Part shown: in pieces, positions 1-7,877 of the stretch
How the letters are laid out: each line of letters begins with the position of its first letter
Numbering within the stretch: the stretch's first letter is position 1
Origin: Pseudomonadota bacterium
Lineage (GTDB): Bacteria > Pseudomonadota > Alphaproteobacteria > Sphingomonadales > Sphingomonadaceae
Direction of reading: 5' to 3'
Assembly: GCA_023417515.1 (NCBI GenBank)
Contig: JAEZFL010000048.1
Coordinates: forward strand, 1 to 38,189
DNA length: 38,189 nt
Program-made: the position numbers and the translations under genes
Notes under the pieces: generated by a model
The model's database searches: none
Told to the model about the DNA's origin: nothing
Seen by the model: only the letters and a program-made list of their open reading frames with translations

Positions 1-540
1 ATCCTCGCGTCCAGCAGCCGGAGCCTCGGCGGCCTCGGCCGGCTTGGGTGCGGCCGCTTCCGCCTCGGCGGCCTTGCGGGCCTCTTCGGCAGCCTGGCGC
101 GCGGCCTCGGCGGCCGCCTCCTCGGCGCGGCGATTCTCTTCGGCGCGGCGCTTCTCGTCCTCGGTCGCGGCCTTGGCGTCGCGATCCTCGCGGCGGCGCG
201 CTTCCTCAAGCGCCTGCATGCGCTGCTCTTCGGCCTCGCGAAGCAGGCGCGCCTGGCGCTCCTGCGGGGTCTCGGTCGAGACCGGACGCTTCGGCGGGGC
301 CGGGCGCGGAGCCGGCTCGGGCGCGGGCGCAGGGGCCGGCGCAGGCGCGGCGGCCTCGGGCTTCGGCGCCTCGACGGGCTCGCCCGGGCGGCCGAGCACG
401 CGGCGCTTCTTCACCTCGACGACGACCGTGTTCGAGCGGCCATGGCTGAAGCTCTGCTTCACCTTGCCCGCCTCGACGGTACGCTTGATGCCGAGCGGTG
501 CGCGCGCTCCCAGCTTCGGCTTGTCGGTCGTGTCGCTCAT
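1..540 (-). CDS. infB: Translation initiation factor IF-2, N-terminal part (runs off the window)
   Basis: Only the first 180 codons are inside the window; the gene continues past position 1, so the GTP-binding domain is not visible. The start ATG (538-540) overlaps the TGA stop of the upstream ylxR gene in an ATGA arrangement, which fits translational coupling. The visible part opens with MSDTTDKPKLG and a basic stretch (VVVEVKKRRVLG), then a Pro/Ala-rich segment and a long Ala/Glu/Arg-rich region likely to form a charged helix. This matches the poorly conserved N-terminal region of alphaproteobacterial IF-2, which brings fMet-tRNA to the 30S subunit. The identification rests mainly on position after rimP-nusA-ylxR plus this composition. 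Confidence 0.93.
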   Translation of the reverse strand, partial: MSDTTDKPKLGARAPLGIKRTVEAGKVKQSFSHGRSNTVVVEVKKRRVLGRPGEPVEAPKPEAAAPAPAPAPAPEPAPRPAPPKRPVSTETPQERQARLLREAEEQRMQALEEARRREDRDAKAATEDEKRRAEENRRAEEAAAEAARQAAEEARKAAEAEAAAPKPAEAAEAPAAGRED

Positions 541-1385
541 TCTTGTCCTTCGTGTCGTTCAGCCGCCCCGTCATGGGCGGAAGCGCCGGAAGCCGCGGAA
601 GCGGCCTCTAGCGCAGCATCTCTTCCGATAAAAGCGCCCCACCTGCTCAGCAGGTCGCGGACCCGCGCGGCGGCCGCCGGGTCCAGGATGGCGACATGTA
701 CCACATTTTGCCGGCCAAGGGCCAACGACAATATGGTCCTGTCGGCGGGAAAAACCAGCCCTTGCCGGTCCTCGCCATCCGTTCCGACACGAAGCGCCTG
801 GTCGCGCTTGCCGCGCCCGTCGGCGCCGGCGTCGGACGCATGGATGAGCAGTCGGACCTCGCCGCGGCGCAAGGCCACGTCGATCTTCTCGCCCCCGGTG
901 ACGAGGTTGCCGGCCCGCGCCTCGAGCCCGAGCCGGTCGAGCACCGCCTGGCGCAACGCCGCCTCGATGCGCTCGCCGAGATCGTCGGGGATGGTGACGG
1001 CGCCTGTCTTGAATGCGCGCGCCAGCGCGGCCTTCAATTTGCCCTTAGCCTGAGCTGCCTCGAGCGTCGCCCGGTCGACTCCGATCCACGCCCCGCGGCC
1101 CGGCGCCTTAGCGCGGACGTCGGGCGCGACGACGCCGTCAGGCCCGAGCGCGAGCCGGATCAGCGACGCCCGTGGCGCCGCCTCCCGGGTCAGGATGCAG
1201 GTCCGCTCGGGGACGTGCCCTTCTCTCCCCTCCCGCTTGCGGGAGGGGTCGGGGGAGGGGTTGTCGTCATCCGAGGGAGCGGCGTCGAACAGCCCCTCCC
1301 CTAGCCCCTCCCGCAAGCGGGAGGGGGATGCCGCTACGCCAGCCCTATCATTGGGAGGTTTCCGCAACCGCGTCCTCCCCTTCAT
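537..1385 (-). CDS. YlxR/DUF448 RNA-binding protein with L7Ae-like C-terminal region
   Basis: A protein of about 282 residues lying between nusA and infB, the usual place for YlxR. The conserved core begins at PERTCILTRE and includes KAPGRGAWIGVDR, typical of DUF448. The later part (GNLVTGGEKIDVALRRGEVR, then LLIHASDAGADG) resembles the L7Ae-like RNA-binding domain fused to YlxR in alphaproteobacteria. The start is uncertain: I chose the ATG at 1383-1385, giving MKGRTRLRKPPNDRAG and a 38-base overlap with nusA; another in-frame ATG lies at 1410-1412. Residues about 20-53 are encoded by an inverted pair of palindromic repeats that keeps the frame open. YlxR proteins bind RNA and have been linked to regulation of gene expression and to RNase P; the exact role here is unknown. 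Confidence 0.85.
   Translation of the reverse strand: MKGRTRLRKPPNDRAGVAASPSRLREGLGEGLFDAAPSDDDNPSPDPSRKREGREGHVPERTCILTREAAPRASLIRLALGPDGVVAPDVRAKAPGRGAWIGVDRATLEAAQAKGKLKAALARAFKTGAVTIPDDLGERIEAALRQAVLDRLGLEARAGNLVTGGEKIDVALRRGEVRLLIHASDAGADGRGKRDQALRVGTDGEDRQGLVFPADRTILSLALGRQNVVHVAILDPAAAARVRDLLSRWGAFIGRDAALEAASAASGASAHDGAAERHEGQE
1227..1326. repeat. Inverted pair of GC-rich palindromic repeats inside ylxR (family A)
   Basis: Two 34-base copies face each other at 1227-1260 and 1293-1326. Each holds the 22-base palindrome made of CCCCTCCCGC, two bases, and GCGGGAGGGG (1227-1248 and 1305-1326), followed by an imperfect G-rich or C-rich flank. The same family recurs at 33044-33150 and 35078-35174, where it is intergenic. 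Here it lies in the open frame of ylxR and contributes no stop codon. Confidence 0.9.
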
Positions 1386-3027
1386 CCTCGGACCCCGACG
1401 CGGATGCCTCATCCTCGAACCAATGGGCGCGCGCGGCCATGATGATCTCGTTGCCCTGCTCGTCGCTGAGCCCGTACTCGGCGAGCACGCCGCCCTTGTC
1501 CTCGGGCCGCTCCGCGCGCTCGCGCTGGCGGCGCTGCTCGGGCCGCTTCTTCTGCACCAGCTCGTCGGTGGCGAGGTCGGCGAGGTCGTCGAGCGTCTTG
1601 ATGCCCGCCTTGCCCAGCGTCACCAGCATCGCCTCGGTGAGATAAGGAAGCTCGGCGAGGTCGTCCTCGACGCCCATCGCCCGCCGCTCCTCGCGGGCCG
1701 CGGCCTCGCGGCGCTCGAGCGCCTCGGCGGCGCGGCTCTGAAGCTCGGCGGCGAGCTCGTCGTCGAAGCCTTCGATCGAGGCGATCTCGTCCGGCTCGAC
1801 ATAAGCGACCTCTTCCAGAGCACCGAAGCCCTCGGCGACGAGCAGCTGGGCGAGGGTCTCGTCGACGTCGAGCTCCTCCTGGAACATGGTCGAGCGCTCG
1901 ACGAACTCGCGCTGGCGCTTCTCGCTCGCGTCGGCCTCGGTCATGATGTCGATCTGCGAGCCGGTCAGCTGGCTGGCCAGGCGCACATTCTGGCCGCGGC
2001 GGCCGATGGCGAGGCTGAGCTGGTCGTCCGGAACCACCACCTCGATGCGGCCCTCCTCCTCGTCGATGACGACTCGGCTGACGGTCGCCGGCTGGAGGCC
2101 GTTGACGACGAAGGTGGCGAGGTCCTCGGACCAGGGGATGATGTCGATCTTCTCGCCCTGCATCTCCTGGACGACGGCCTGGACTCGGCTGCCCTTCATG
2201 CCGACGCAGGCGCCGACCGGGTCGATCGAGCTGTCGTGACTGATCACGCCGATCTTGGCGCGCGATCCGGGATCGCGGGCGGCGGCCTTGATCTCGATGA
2301 TGCCGTCGTAGATCTCCGGCACTTCCTGGGCGAACAGCTTCTTCATGAAGTCGGGGTGCGCGCGGCTCAGGAAGATCTGCGGCCCACGCGTCTCGCGGCG
2401 GACGTTGAGGATCAGCGAGCGGGTACGGTCGCCGACGCGCAGAACCTCGCGCGGGATCTGCTGGTCGCGGCGGATGACTCCCTCGGCGCGGCCGAGGTCG
2501 ACGACGACATGGCCGAACTCGACGCGCTTGACGACGCCGGTGATGATCTCGCCGACGCGGTCCTTGAACTCTTCGAACTGGCGCTCGCGCTCGGCGTCGC
2601 GGACCTTCTGGAAGATGACCTGCTTGGCTGCCTGGGCGGCGATCCGGCCGAACTCGATCGGCGGCAGCGGATCGACGATATAGTCGCCGACGACCGCGCC
2701 CTTCTGGAGCTTCTGGGCGTCGTCGAGGCTGACCTGCTTGAAATAGTCCTCGACCTCCTCGACGACCTCGACGACCCGCCACAGGCGGAGGTCGCCCGAA
2801 TTGGGGTCGAGCTTGGCGCGGATGTCGTTCTCGGCGCCGTAGCGGGCGCGGGCGGCGCGCTGGATCGCGTCCTCCATCGCCTCGATGACGATCGCCTTGT
2901 CGATCAGTTTCTCGCGCGCGACGGCGTCGGCGATCGCGATCAGCTCGGCCTTGTTGGCGGAGACGGCGCCCGGAGCTGCCGGATTTGCGGCGGGGTTGGG
3001 GGCGCCAGAGTCTTGAATGGTCGCCAT
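1348..3027 (-). CDS. nusA: Transcription termination/antitermination factor NusA
   Basis: A 559-residue NusA that binds RNA polymerase and nascent RNA and modulates pausing, termination and antitermination. The domain order is visible: an N-terminal polymerase-binding domain (about residues 25-145), an S1 domain (about 158-222, with GEIITGVVKRVEFG), a KH1 domain (VGACVGMKGSR near 271-281), a KH2 domain (SLAIGRRGQNVRLAS near 338-352), and C-terminal acidic helix-hairpin-helix repeats (DVDETLAQLLVAEGF and a second copy near ELPYLTEAMLVTLG). An Ala/Pro-rich leader of about 24 residues precedes the first domain. Its ATG begins one base after the rimP stop, so the two are probably translated together. 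The C-terminal coding end overlaps the start of ylxR. Confidence 0.97.
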   Translation of the reverse strand: MATIQDSGAPNPAANPAAPGAVSANKAELIAIADAVAREKLIDKAIVIEAMEDAIQRAARARYGAENDIRAKLDPNSGDLRLWRVVEVVEEVEDYFKQVSLDDAQKLQKGAVVGDYIVDPLPPIEFGRIAAQAAKQVIFQKVRDAERERQFEEFKDRVGEIITGVVKRVEFGHVVVDLGRAEGVIRRDQQIPREVLRVGDRTRSLILNVRRETRGPQIFLSRAHPDFMKKLFAQEVPEIYDGIIEIKAAARDPGSRAKIGVISHDSSIDPVGACVGMKGSRVQAVVQEMQGEKIDIIPWSEDLATFVVNGLQPATVSRVVIDEEEGRIEVVVPDDQLSLAIGRRGQNVRLASQLTGSQIDIMTEADASEKRQREFVERSTMFQEELDVDETLAQLLVAEGFGALEEVAYVEPDEIASIEGFDDELAAELQSRAAEALERREAAAREERRAMGVEDDLAELPYLTEAMLVTLGKAGIKTLDDLADLATDELVQKKRPEQRRQRERAERPEDKGGVLAEYGLSDEQGNEIIMAARAHWFEDEASASGSEDEGEDAVAETSQ

Positions 3028-3028
3028 C

Positions 3029-3589
3029 TTAGCTATCCTGTCCTTCCACTTGAATTCGGTCGGCGCCTTCCGCGGAGAGCGGGGCGGTCGCCTCGATGAG
3101 TTTGTCGGTCATGACCAGCTTGGCGCTTCGGATGTTGGCGAGAGTCACCCACATCTCGCCATGGCCGGGAACGTCGATTCCGATCAGCTCGCGCTCGACT
3201 CCGAGCAGCGGTCCGGTGACCTGCTTGCGCTCGAGCACAGGGTCCTCGAGCGCGATCCGCGCCTGGTGGCCCTTCCAATCCTCGAAATCCTGGAGCCGGG
3301 TCAGCGGCCGGTCGATTCCGGGCGAGCTGACCTCGAGCCGATAGGCTTGGTCGAACGGGTCCTTGCCCTCGGCCTCGAGCGCGTCGAGCATCTCGGACAG
3401 GCGCCGCGACAGCCGCGCGCAATCGTCGAGCGTGAGCTGGCGGGTCGCCGGGTCCTCGGCCATCACCTGAAGCGTCGGGTCCGACTTGCCGCCGGTCATC
3501 TTGACGCGCACCAGCGCGAGCCCTTCCGCCTCGACGGCGGGCTCGATCAGCTGCTGCAATTCGGCAAGGTCGGCCAACGAATGCTCCAC
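3029..3589 (-). CDS. rimP: Ribosome maturation factor RimP
   Basis: A 186-residue RimP, the small-subunit assembly factor encoded upstream of nusA in most bacteria. Recognisable segments are LIEPAVEAEGLALVRVKMTG near the start, LTLDDCARLSRRLSEMLD, and the highly conserved YRLEVSSPGIDRPLT motif near the middle. The ATG at 3587-3589 gives MEHSLADLAELQQLIEP, the normal length for the family. It is the first gene of the minus-strand rimP-nusA-ylxR-infB operon, and its stop is separated from the nusA ATG by one base. Upstream on the same strand is a candidate promoter at 3686-3714. Confidence 0.96.
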   Translation of the reverse strand: MEHSLADLAELQQLIEPAVEAEGLALVRVKMTGGKSDPTLQVMAEDPATRQLTLDDCARLSRRLSEMLDALEAEGKDPFDQAYRLEVSSPGIDRPLTRLQDFEDWKGHQARIALEDPVLERKQVTGPLLGVERELIGIDVPGHGEMWVTLANIRSAKLVMTDKLIEATAPLSAEGADRIQVEGQDS

Positions 3590-3685
3590 GCGAAAAACCA
3601 GGACGCGAAAAAACCAAGCCCTCCCGCGCCGGCCCCGACCCCGGGACCAGCCTCAGGCATCTGGCGATGTCGAGGAGGTAGGCGT

Positions 3686-3714
3686 CATATATGCGCGAGG
3701 ACGCGGCGCGGCAA
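3686..3714 (-). promoter_or_regulatory. Candidate sigma-70 promoter for the rimP-nusA-infB operon
   Basis: Read on the minus strand, TTGCCG (3709-3714) is followed after 17 bases by TATATG (3686-3691). Each hexamer has four matches to the sigma-70 consensus and the spacing is ideal. It sits about 100 bases upstream of the rimP ATG, and the leader between them contains two runs of five or six T (about 3595-3615). This is a pattern match only. Confidence 0.4.
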
Positions 3715-3793
3715 CCGCTTTCGCCGAGCGGTGCTTGACCTGCGCCCGCCGTGCTTTGATTGAGGTCGCGACTACATTCCAGGAGCCCGAGAC

Positions 3794-4954
3794 ATGCGCC
3801 GCATCTTCCACGCCGGACTTCCACTCCTTGCCCTGGTCGCTTGCGCCGGCAATGGCGATGCTGCGAGCACAGCGACGGCGAACAGCGGCTCCACGCAAGC
3901 TTCCGCCCAGCCGTTCAACGTCGAGGTGATCGCCGACTTCGAGGCACCTTGGGCGATGACCTTCCTTCCGGACGGTTCCGCGCTGATCACCGAGAAGAGC
4001 GGGCGTCTCATCCACTGGACGCGACAGGGCGGCCAGAATCGCACGGCCGACGTCGCCGGCGTGCCGCAGGTCGATGCCGGCGGCCAGGGCGGTCTCGGCG
4101 ACGTCGTGCTCCATCCCCGCTTCGCCGAGAACCGGCTGGTCTATCTGAGCTATGCCGAGGCCGGCGAAGGCGGACGCGGAGCCGCGGTCGGGCGCGGGCG
4201 CCTGGTCATGGAGGGCGGCACGCCACGCATCGAGGACTGGCAGGTGATCTGGCGGCAGGTGCCGAAGTTCAGCGGGCGCGGCCATTACGGCCACCGAATC
4301 GCGTTCGCGCCCGACGGCCATCTGTTCATCAGCTCGGGCGAGCGCCAGGAATTCGATCCCGCCCAGGACATGAGCTCCAATGCCGGCAAGATCCTGCGCC
4401 TCAACGACGACGGCACCGTCCCCGCCGACAATCCCTTCGCCGACCGCGGCGGAGTGACCGCTCAGATCTGGTCCCTGGGCCACCGCAACCCGCTCGGCCT
4501 CGCCTTCGCTCCGGACGGACGGCTGTGGGAGAATGAGATGGGCCCGGCCGGCGGCGACGAGATGAACCTGATCGAGCGCGGCGCCAATTACGGCTACCCG
4601 ATCGTGTCGAACGGCGATCATTATGACGGCCGCCCGATCCCTGACCATGACACCCGCCCCGAGTTCAATGCGCCGGAGGTCACCTGGACGCCGGTCATCT
4701 CGCCCTCCAGCCTGATCTTCTACACCGGCGACCAGTTCGCCGACTGGCGCGGCAACGCCCTGATCGGCGCCCTGTCCGGCCAGGCGCTGGTCCGAGTCGC
4801 GATCGACGGCAACACCGCCCGCGAGGTCGCCCGCTACCCGATGAACGCCCGGATTCGGGCGGTCGACCAGGGTCCCGACGGCTCGATCTACCTGCTCGAG
4901 GATGGCGGCCGCGACTCCCAGGGCCGCTTGCTGCGGCTGACGCCTGCGCGATGA
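3794..4954 (+). CDS. PQQ-dependent sugar dehydrogenase (GSDH/YliI-like), lipoprotein
   Basis: A 386-residue protein of the soluble glucose/sorbosone dehydrogenase family, six-bladed beta-propellers that bind PQQ and oxidise aldoses in the periplasm. The N-terminus MRRIFHAGLPLLALVAC is a lipoprotein signal with a lipobox ending at Cys17. A Ser/Thr/Ala-rich linker precedes the propeller. Family features include APWAMTFLPDG near 51-61, GGQGGLGDVVLHPRF near 97-110, the GHYGHRIAFAPDG segment with His164 and His167, SSGER near 180-184, and GHRNPLGLAF. Substrate cannot be read from the sequence. The stop overlaps the next start by four bases (ATGA), so it is probably co-expressed with the GFA protein. 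Confidence 0.88.
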   Translation: MRRIFHAGLPLLALVACAGNGDAASTATANSGSTQASAQPFNVEVIADFEAPWAMTFLPDGSALITEKSGRLIHWTRQGGQNRTADVAGVPQVDAGGQGGLGDVVLHPRFAENRLVYLSYAEAGEGGRGAAVGRGRLVMEGGTPRIEDWQVIWRQVPKFSGRGHYGHRIAFAPDGHLFISSGERQEFDPAQDMSSNAGKILRLNDDGTVPADNPFADRGGVTAQIWSLGHRNPLGLAFAPDGRLWENEMGPAGGDEMNLIERGANYGYPIVSNGDHYDGRPIPDHDTRPEFNAPEVTWTPVISPSSLIFYTGDQFADWRGNALIGALSGQALVRVAIDGNTAREVARYPMNARIRAVDQGPDGSIYLLEDGGRDSQGRLLRLTPAR

Positions 4955-5385
4955 CCGTCCGTACGGCCTCGTGCCTGTGCGGCCAGCTCCAGGCCGAATG
5001 CACCGGCGATCCGTTCCGAATCTCAGTCTGCCACTGCCTCGACTGCAAGCGGCGCAGCGGCAGCGCCTTCGCGTTCCAGGCGCGCTGGCCCGAGGAGCGG
5101 GTCAGGATCAGCGGCGAGCACAAGGAATGGAAGCGCCTCTCCGACAGCGGCAATGCGACCTTTTTCTATTTCTGCCCGCAGTGCGGCGGCACCATCGCGT
5201 ACCGAAATGAGGGGTTTCCCGGTGCACTGGCGATTCCCGTGGGCACCTTCGCCGATCCCGATTTCCCGGCGCCGGACTTCTCGGTCTACGAGAACCGCAA
5301 GCACGAATGGGTCGAGATCAAGGGCGAGGAGGTCGACCGAAGCGCGACTCCGAGCAGCGTCCGCAAGCCGGGTCTCCAGGACTAG
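4951..5385 (+). CDS. GFA/CENP-V domain zinc protein
   Basis: A 144-residue protein with the zinc-binding layout of the GFA family (glutathione-dependent formaldehyde-activating enzyme-like). Cys8 and Cys10 (SCLCG), Cys27, Cys29 and Cys32 (CHCLDCKRRSGSAF) and Cys75 and Cys78 (YFCPQCGG) form the expected metal sites. The founding activity, adding glutathione to formaldehyde, is disputed for many members, so the substrate here is unknown. The start overlaps the stop of the upstream sugar dehydrogenase gene, which suggests translational coupling. Confidence 0.87.
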   Translation: MTVRTASCLCGQLQAECTGDPFRISVCHCLDCKRRSGSAFAFQARWPEERVRISGEHKEWKRLSDSGNATFFYFCPQCGGTIAYRNEGFPGALAIPVGTFADPDFPAPDFSVYENRKHEWVEIKGEEVDRSATPSSVRKPGLQD

Positions 5386-5388
5386 GCG

Positions 5389-6069
5389 TCACACCCGCTG
5401 GTAGCGGAAGTACCAGACCTCGTGGCCCTTGCGGCGGGCCTTGGCCTCGTAGCGGGTTTCCGGCCAGCCGCCGGGCCGGGTGAGGAAGTCGGACGCCTTG
5501 TCGACGAGCCAGCGAAAGTCCCGGCGCTGGCGCATGATCATCATCGACCAGCGGCAATAAGTGGGGTCGTCGGTGCCGAGCCGGAACTCGCCGCCGGGCT
5601 GGAGCTTCGCCGCGATCAGGTCGAGCGGGCCGTGATTGACCATCCGCCTCTTGGCGTGGCGCGCCTTCGGCCAGGGATCGGGGTGTAAGAGGTAGACGAA
5701 GCGTAAGGATCCGTCCGGCAGCCGCTCCAGCACGTCGAGCGCGTCGCCCATGTGAAGGCGGACGTTGGCGAGGTGCTTGTCGCGGATCTGGCTGAGCGCG
5801 CCGACCACTCCGTTGATGAACGGCTCGGCGCCGATGAAGCCGTGGTCCGGAAGCAGGTCCGCGCGATAGCCGAGATGCTCGCCCGAGCCGAAGCCAATCT
5901 CGAAATGGAGCGGGCGGTCGTCGCCGAACAGCAGCTTCGCGGACAGCGGCCCGTCCTCGGGCACCGACACTTCGGGAAGCAGCTTCTCGACCAGCTCGGC
6001 CTGGCCGGTGCGCAACTTGTGCCCCGAGCGTCGGCCGTAGAGGCGGCGGATGGTGGTCGGATCGTTCAT
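5389..6069 (-). CDS. trmB: tRNA (guanine-N7)-methyltransferase TrmB
   Basis: A 226-residue SAM-dependent enzyme that makes 7-methylguanosine at position 46 of tRNAs. The SAM-binding motif HFEIGFGSGEHL and the family signature LLHPDPWPKARHAKRRMV are both present, followed by LGTDDPTYCRW. I chose the ATG at 6067-6069 (MNDPTTIRRLYGRRSG), because the longer frame to 6132 adds residues unlike the family. Its stop faces the stop of the GFA gene three bases away. It is divergent from the mechanosensitive channel gene. Confidence 0.95.
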   Translation of the reverse strand: MNDPTTIRRLYGRRSGHKLRTGQAELVEKLLPEVSVPEDGPLSAKLLFGDDRPLHFEIGFGSGEHLGYRADLLPDHGFIGAEPFINGVVGALSQIRDKHLANVRLHMGDALDVLERLPDGSLRFVYLLHPDPWPKARHAKRRMVNHGPLDLIAAKLQPGGEFRLGTDDPTYCRWSMMIMRQRRDFRWLVDKASDFLTRPGGWPETRYEAKARRKGHEVWYFRYQRV

Positions 6070-6126
6070 TGCGACCGCCCTATGTCGGCACTTGGCGGCC
6101 GCGCCAAGCATTGCCGGCGATTTGAA

Positions 6127-7476
6127 TTGCACGGCCTCCCGACCTTATGTTGGTCACGCCTTTCCCAAATCAGAGCCGCACAGGAGGACATCATCCCCGA
6201 TTTCCCGGGAGCCGCATTCCCCGATCAACCCTGGCTTCAGACGCTCATCGCCATCCTTCTGCTCGCGCTCGCCGCCGCCTTGGCCAACTGGCTCGCCAAG
6301 CAGATCGTCCTCAGGCTGTTCAACCGCCTCTTGACGCTCACCCCTCTGGAGGACGAGCGGGCGGCGCTGTCGCGAACCGCGCAGCGGCTCTCCAACCTGG
6401 TGCCGGCGCTGATCGTCCATGCCGGCATCGTCGCCGTCCCGCACCTTCCCGATGCCATCGTCACGCTCGTTCAAAGCGTGGCGACAGGGCTCATGATCCT
6501 GACCGTTGCGATGGCGATCGGCGCCGCGCTCGATTTCGCCAATGCGCTCTACAACCGCCGCCCGGACGCCGGCAGCCGCCCGATCAAGGGCTATCTCCAG
6601 GTCGCCAAGATCGCGGCCTATTGCGCGAGCGCGATCCTGATCGTCGCGACCCTCATCGACCAGTCGCCGCTGCTTCTCCTGTCGGGACTGGGCGCCATGG
6701 CGGCCGTCTTGATGCTCGTGTTCAAGGACACGATCCTGGGCCTCGTCGCCTCGGTTCAGCTGACCTCCAACGACATGCTCCGGGTCGGCGACTGGATCGA
6801 GATGCCGCAGCTCGGCGCCGATGGCGACGTCATCGACATCGCCCTCCACACGGTGAAGGTGCAGAACTGGGACAAGACGATCACGACCATCCCGACCCAC
6901 CGGCTGATCAGCGAATCCTATCGCAACTGGCGCGGCATGTTCGAATCGGGCGGGCGGCGGATCAAGCGGTCGCTGGTCCTCGATCAGAACAGCATCCGCT
7001 TCCTGGAGCCCGATGAGATCGCGCGGCTTCGGCGCTTCTCGCTCATCGCCGACTATCTGGAGGACAAGGAGGCGGAGCTCGCGGCCTGGAACGCCGCACG
7101 CCCGGAGCGCAGGCGCGACCTGGTCAATGCGCGGCGGATCACCAATGTCGGCACGTTCCGCGCCTATGTGACGGCCTATCTCAAGAGCCGCGGCGACATG
7201 TCGGACCGCCTGTTCCTGATCGTCCGCCAACTCGCTCCGACCGAGGCCGGCCTGCCGCTCGAAATCTACGGCTTCACCGCGAGCACGGCCTGGGCCGATT
7301 ATGAGCGAATCCAGGCCGACATCTTCGACCATCTGATCGCCATCCTGCCCGAGTTCGGCCTGAGGCTGTTCCAGCGTCCGACCGGCCTCGACCTTGCCAG
7401 GCTCGCGCCTGGCCCGGCCGGCGACTCCCGGTCTCTGGAGGACAGGCGCGTCGCCGCAATCGCCGGTTCAGCCTGA
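6127..7476 (+). CDS. YbdG-like mechanosensitive channel (MscS superfamily)
   Basis: This protein closely resembles E. coli YbdG/MscM, an inner-membrane channel of the MscS superfamily that responds to osmotic stress. Membrane segments are visible near LQTLIAILLLALAAALANWL, LVPALIVHAGIVAVPHL, a third stretch around ATGLMILTVAMAIGAAL, and the pore-lining region LLLSGLGAMAAVLMLVFKD. The cytoplasmic domain carries VGDWIEMPQLGADGDVIDI, NWDKTITTIPTHRLISES and FESGGRRIKRSL. The C-terminus RIQADIFDHLIAILPEFGL also matches YbdG. The start is unclear: the only conventional in-frame start is a TTG at 6127, but a perfect AGGAGG at 6182-6187 is followed by ATC codons at 6190 and 6193. If translation begins there the protein is about 427 residues, close to E. 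coli YbdG (415). Confidence 0.88.
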   Translation: MHGLPTLCWSRLSQIRAAQEDIIPDFPGAAFPDQPWLQTLIAILLLALAAALANWLAKQIVLRLFNRLLTLTPLEDERAALSRTAQRLSNLVPALIVHAGIVAVPHLPDAIVTLVQSVATGLMILTVAMAIGAALDFANALYNRRPDAGSRPIKGYLQVAKIAAYCASAILIVATLIDQSPLLLLSGLGAMAAVLMLVFKDTILGLVASVQLTSNDMLRVGDWIEMPQLGADGDVIDIALHTVKVQNWDKTITTIPTHRLISESYRNWRGMFESGGRRIKRSLVLDQNSIRFLEPDEIARLRRFSLIADYLEDKEAELAAWNAARPERRRDLVNARRITNVGTFRAYVTAYLKSRGDMSDRLFLIVRQLAPTEAGLPLEIYGFTASTAWADYERIQADIFDHLIAILPEFGLRLFQRPTGLDLARLAPGPAGDSRSLEDRRVAAIAGSA

Positions 7477-7495
7477 CATGGGCATGGCGCCGTCC

Positions 7496-7876
7496 ATGAG
7501 GAAGCTCGCTTTCGCCGGCGCCGCGTTGGTCGCCTTCGCCGCCCCCGCGCACGCCACGAGCAGCGCGACCTGCCGCGCCACGACCGATCCCGAGATCAGG
7601 CTCGACATCGTCATCGGTCACCTGGTCGGCCCGGTCATCGCCCAGGCGCGCTTCGGCGACGGCCTCGTCACCACGGCCGATGGCGATGGGCCGATGATCG
7701 CCCAGTCGTGGCTCGACGAGCGCGCGCTCCATCTCGACATCGTCGACCCGGCCGGCAGCGGCTACGTTGCGCGCCTGCGTACCTGGCGACCCAGCGGAAG
7801 CGGCGCCTATGCCGGTTCGCTTCGTCACGCCGGCCGCCAATATCAGGTGCGCTGCCGCATCGAGGAGGAGAATTAG
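7496..7876 (+). CDS. Small exported protein of unknown function
   Basis: A protein of about 126 residues opening with a clear signal peptide (MRKLAFAGAALVAFAAPAHA, cleavage expected after AHA). The mature part has two widely spaced Cys residues (one near the start, SATCRATT, and one near the end, YQVRCRIEEEN) that may form a disulfide after export. I do not recognise a family. In-frame ATGs also occur at 7478 and 7484; I chose 7496 because it gives the most regular signal-peptide start. It follows the channel gene by 19 bases and may be co-transcribed with it. It is convergent with the EamA transporter gene, one base away. Confidence 0.6.
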   Translation: MRKLAFAGAALVAFAAPAHATSSATCRATTDPEIRLDIVIGHLVGPVIAQARFGDGLVTTADGDGPMIAQSWLDERALHLDIVDPAGSGYVARLRTWRPSGSGAYAGSLRHAGRQYQVRCRIEEEN

Positions 7877-7877
7877 C

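Noticed and set aside
1195..3099. A 634-codon open frame on the plus strand across nusA
   Set aside because: It mirrors nusA, has Leu/Asp/Val-rich shadow composition and no domain. High GC bias opens such antisense frames.
3595..3680. Possible attenuator or leader RNA before rimP
   Set aside because: T runs are present in the leader but I could not draw a convincing stable stem right before them.
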